Position numbers and translations under genes: made by a program. Shown here one piece after another: positions 41,781 to 42,302 of a stretch of 42,302 bases of DNA. Position 1 is the first letter of the stretch. Each line of letters opens with the position of its first letter. Source of the DNA: Vreelandella nigrificans (GTDB lineage: Bacteria; Pseudomonadota; Gammaproteobacteria; Pseudomonadales; Halomonadaceae); NCBI RefSeq assembly GCF_002374315.1, contig NZ_NWUX01000031.1:1-42302 (forward strand), written 5' to 3'. Under the pieces are notes generated by a model. It did no database searches. It was not told the origin of the DNA and saw only the letters and a list, made by a program, of their open reading frames with translations.

Positions 41781-42302
41781 CTATTCGCAGGTTTGGTAAA
41801 AGCCTTGCTGCAAAATAGTCTTTTCCACCGCTTCCGGCAGCAGGTAACGAACACTCTCACCTGCTTTTAAGCGCGCTCTTACGTAGGTAGCTGAAATAGA
41901 CATCATGGAGGGCAGCGTGAGCGTAAGCACTCCCCCGTTTGGGCTTTCCATAAGCGCTGCTACACTATCGACTTCACGATTGCCTACCAGTTCCTTTAAT
42001 GGCTGCGGCCAAGGCATCTGGTAACCTGGCCGATCAATGATCACTAGGTGCGCCAGGGCAAATATGTCCCTCACCTTATGCCACTTTGGGAGCTTTAAAA
42101 AAGCATCAAATCCTATCACCATGGCTAGCGGAACATCCTGACCATATTCGCTGCGTAACTCTGCCAATGTTTCCACGCTATAAGAAGGCCCGCTACGGCG
42201 TAGCTCACGGTCGTCGGCGATAATGCCTGGCGTATCTGCGATACCAAGCTTAAGCAGCTCAAAACGCTGAGCCGGAGAAACCTGGGGGGCTTGGCGAAGC
42301 GG
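41781..42302 (-). CDS. nadD: Nicotinate-nucleotide adenylyltransferase (5' end outside window)
   Basis: Adenylates nicotinic acid mononucleotide in NAD synthesis. The 173 visible residues run to the stop at 41781; the N-terminal part with the HxGH nucleotide site lies beyond 42302. The visible start of the family pattern is PLRQAPQVSPAQRFELLKL, then DDRELRRSGPSYSVETL and, near the C-terminus, the ISATYVR motif (ISxTxxR) that binds ATP. A GTG in the middle (42176) is not the start. It is upstream of rsfS in the same direction. Confidence 0.95.
   Translation of the reverse strand, partial: PLRQAPQVSPAQRFELLKLGIADTPGIIADDRELRRSGPSYSVETLAELRSEYGQDVPLAMVIGFDAFLKLPKWHKVRDIFALAHLVIIDRPGYQMPWPQPLKELVGNREVDSVAALMESPNGGVLTLTLPSMMSISATYVRARLKAGESVRYLLPEAVEKTILQQGFYQTCE

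Noticed and set aside
41651..41860. N-terminal extension of rsfS by 70 codons
   Set aside because: The extension overlaps nadD and includes the palindrome; TTAGGAG before ATG 41650 and the family start fix the shorter form.
1..42302. Insertion sequences, prophage or integron parts
   Set aside because: No transposase, integrase, or long inverted or direct repeats were seen; all large ORFs fit chromosomal families.

Overview
The window is a 42.3 kb piece of the chromosome of a gammaproteobacterium, most likely a member of the Halomonadaceae (Halomonas/Vreelandella) or a close relative. The reasons are the gene order, the complete sodium-pumping NADH:quinone oxidoreductase typical of salt-adapted and marine bacteria, the PA2778/PA2779-type gene pair, and protein sequences that resemble Pseudomonas and Halomonas homologues throughout. 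No plasmid, phage, IS, CRISPR or rRNA/tRNA gene is visible. It is largely a housekeeping region; the accessory interest lies in small elements in and between genes. The taxonomic call comes from memory of families, not from a search.

Layout. 0-2.1 kb: the C-terminal end of an unidentified ORF, a multi-pass permease of unknown substrate (+), and the zinc-ribbon protein YbeL (-). 2.25-6.4 kb (+): leuS-lptE-holA, overlapping by 4 bp at each junction. 6.5-7.85 kb (+): a small membrane protein (PA2779 family) and a lipoprotein C39-like cysteine peptidase with a TPR tail (PA2778 family), with a perfect terminator-like hairpin inside the peptidase gene. 7.9-15.8 kb (-): nqrABCDEF, then nqrM, then the soluble transhydrogenase sthA, which together form an NAD(P)H/sodium energy module. 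16.1-17.6 kb (-): an N-terminally extended glyceraldehyde-3-phosphate dehydrogenase, divergent from mfd (+, 17.8-21.3 kb). 21.5-23.8 kb: a Braun-type lipoprotein gene flanked by two L,D-transpeptidases. 24-27.7 kb (-): a ferritin-like hypothetical protein and topA overlapping a DUF6586 gene. 28-31.8 kb: a PhaC-like DUF3141 protein (-) divergent from a LysR regulator (+). 32-33 kb: lipA (+). 33.2-42.3 kb (-): nadD(partial)-rsfS-rlmH-mrdA-mrdB-mltB-rlpA-dacA-ybeD-lipB, the conserved cell-elongation and lipoylation cluster.

How the genes work together. Three themes recur. The first is envelope building: PBP2 and RodA polymerise septum-independent wall, MltB and RlpA cut glycan, the DacA carboxypeptidase trims stems, and the two L,D-transpeptidases with Lpp tie the wall to the outer membrane, while LptE helps to insert LPS. 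The second is redox and sodium bioenergetics (Nqr, NqrM, SthA, Gap). The third is lipoate synthesis by LipB and LipA, which face each other. In E. coli the ybeL-leuS-lptE-holA-nadD...lipB-lipA genes form one neighbourhood; here about 26 kb (PA2779 pair to the LysR gene) separates holA from lipA/lipB.

The least expected signals are an intragenic terminator in the PA2779/PA2778 pair, which is the best candidate here for an undescribed peptidase-substrate system; a crowd of short tandem repeats with periods of 4 to 15 bp in gene-end and leader regions between 22.6 and 35.4 kb, including a (CAAA)10 tract between lipA and lipB; a perfect 18-bp palindrome upstream of rsfS; and a hairpin abutting the ribosome-binding site of the DUF3141 gene.
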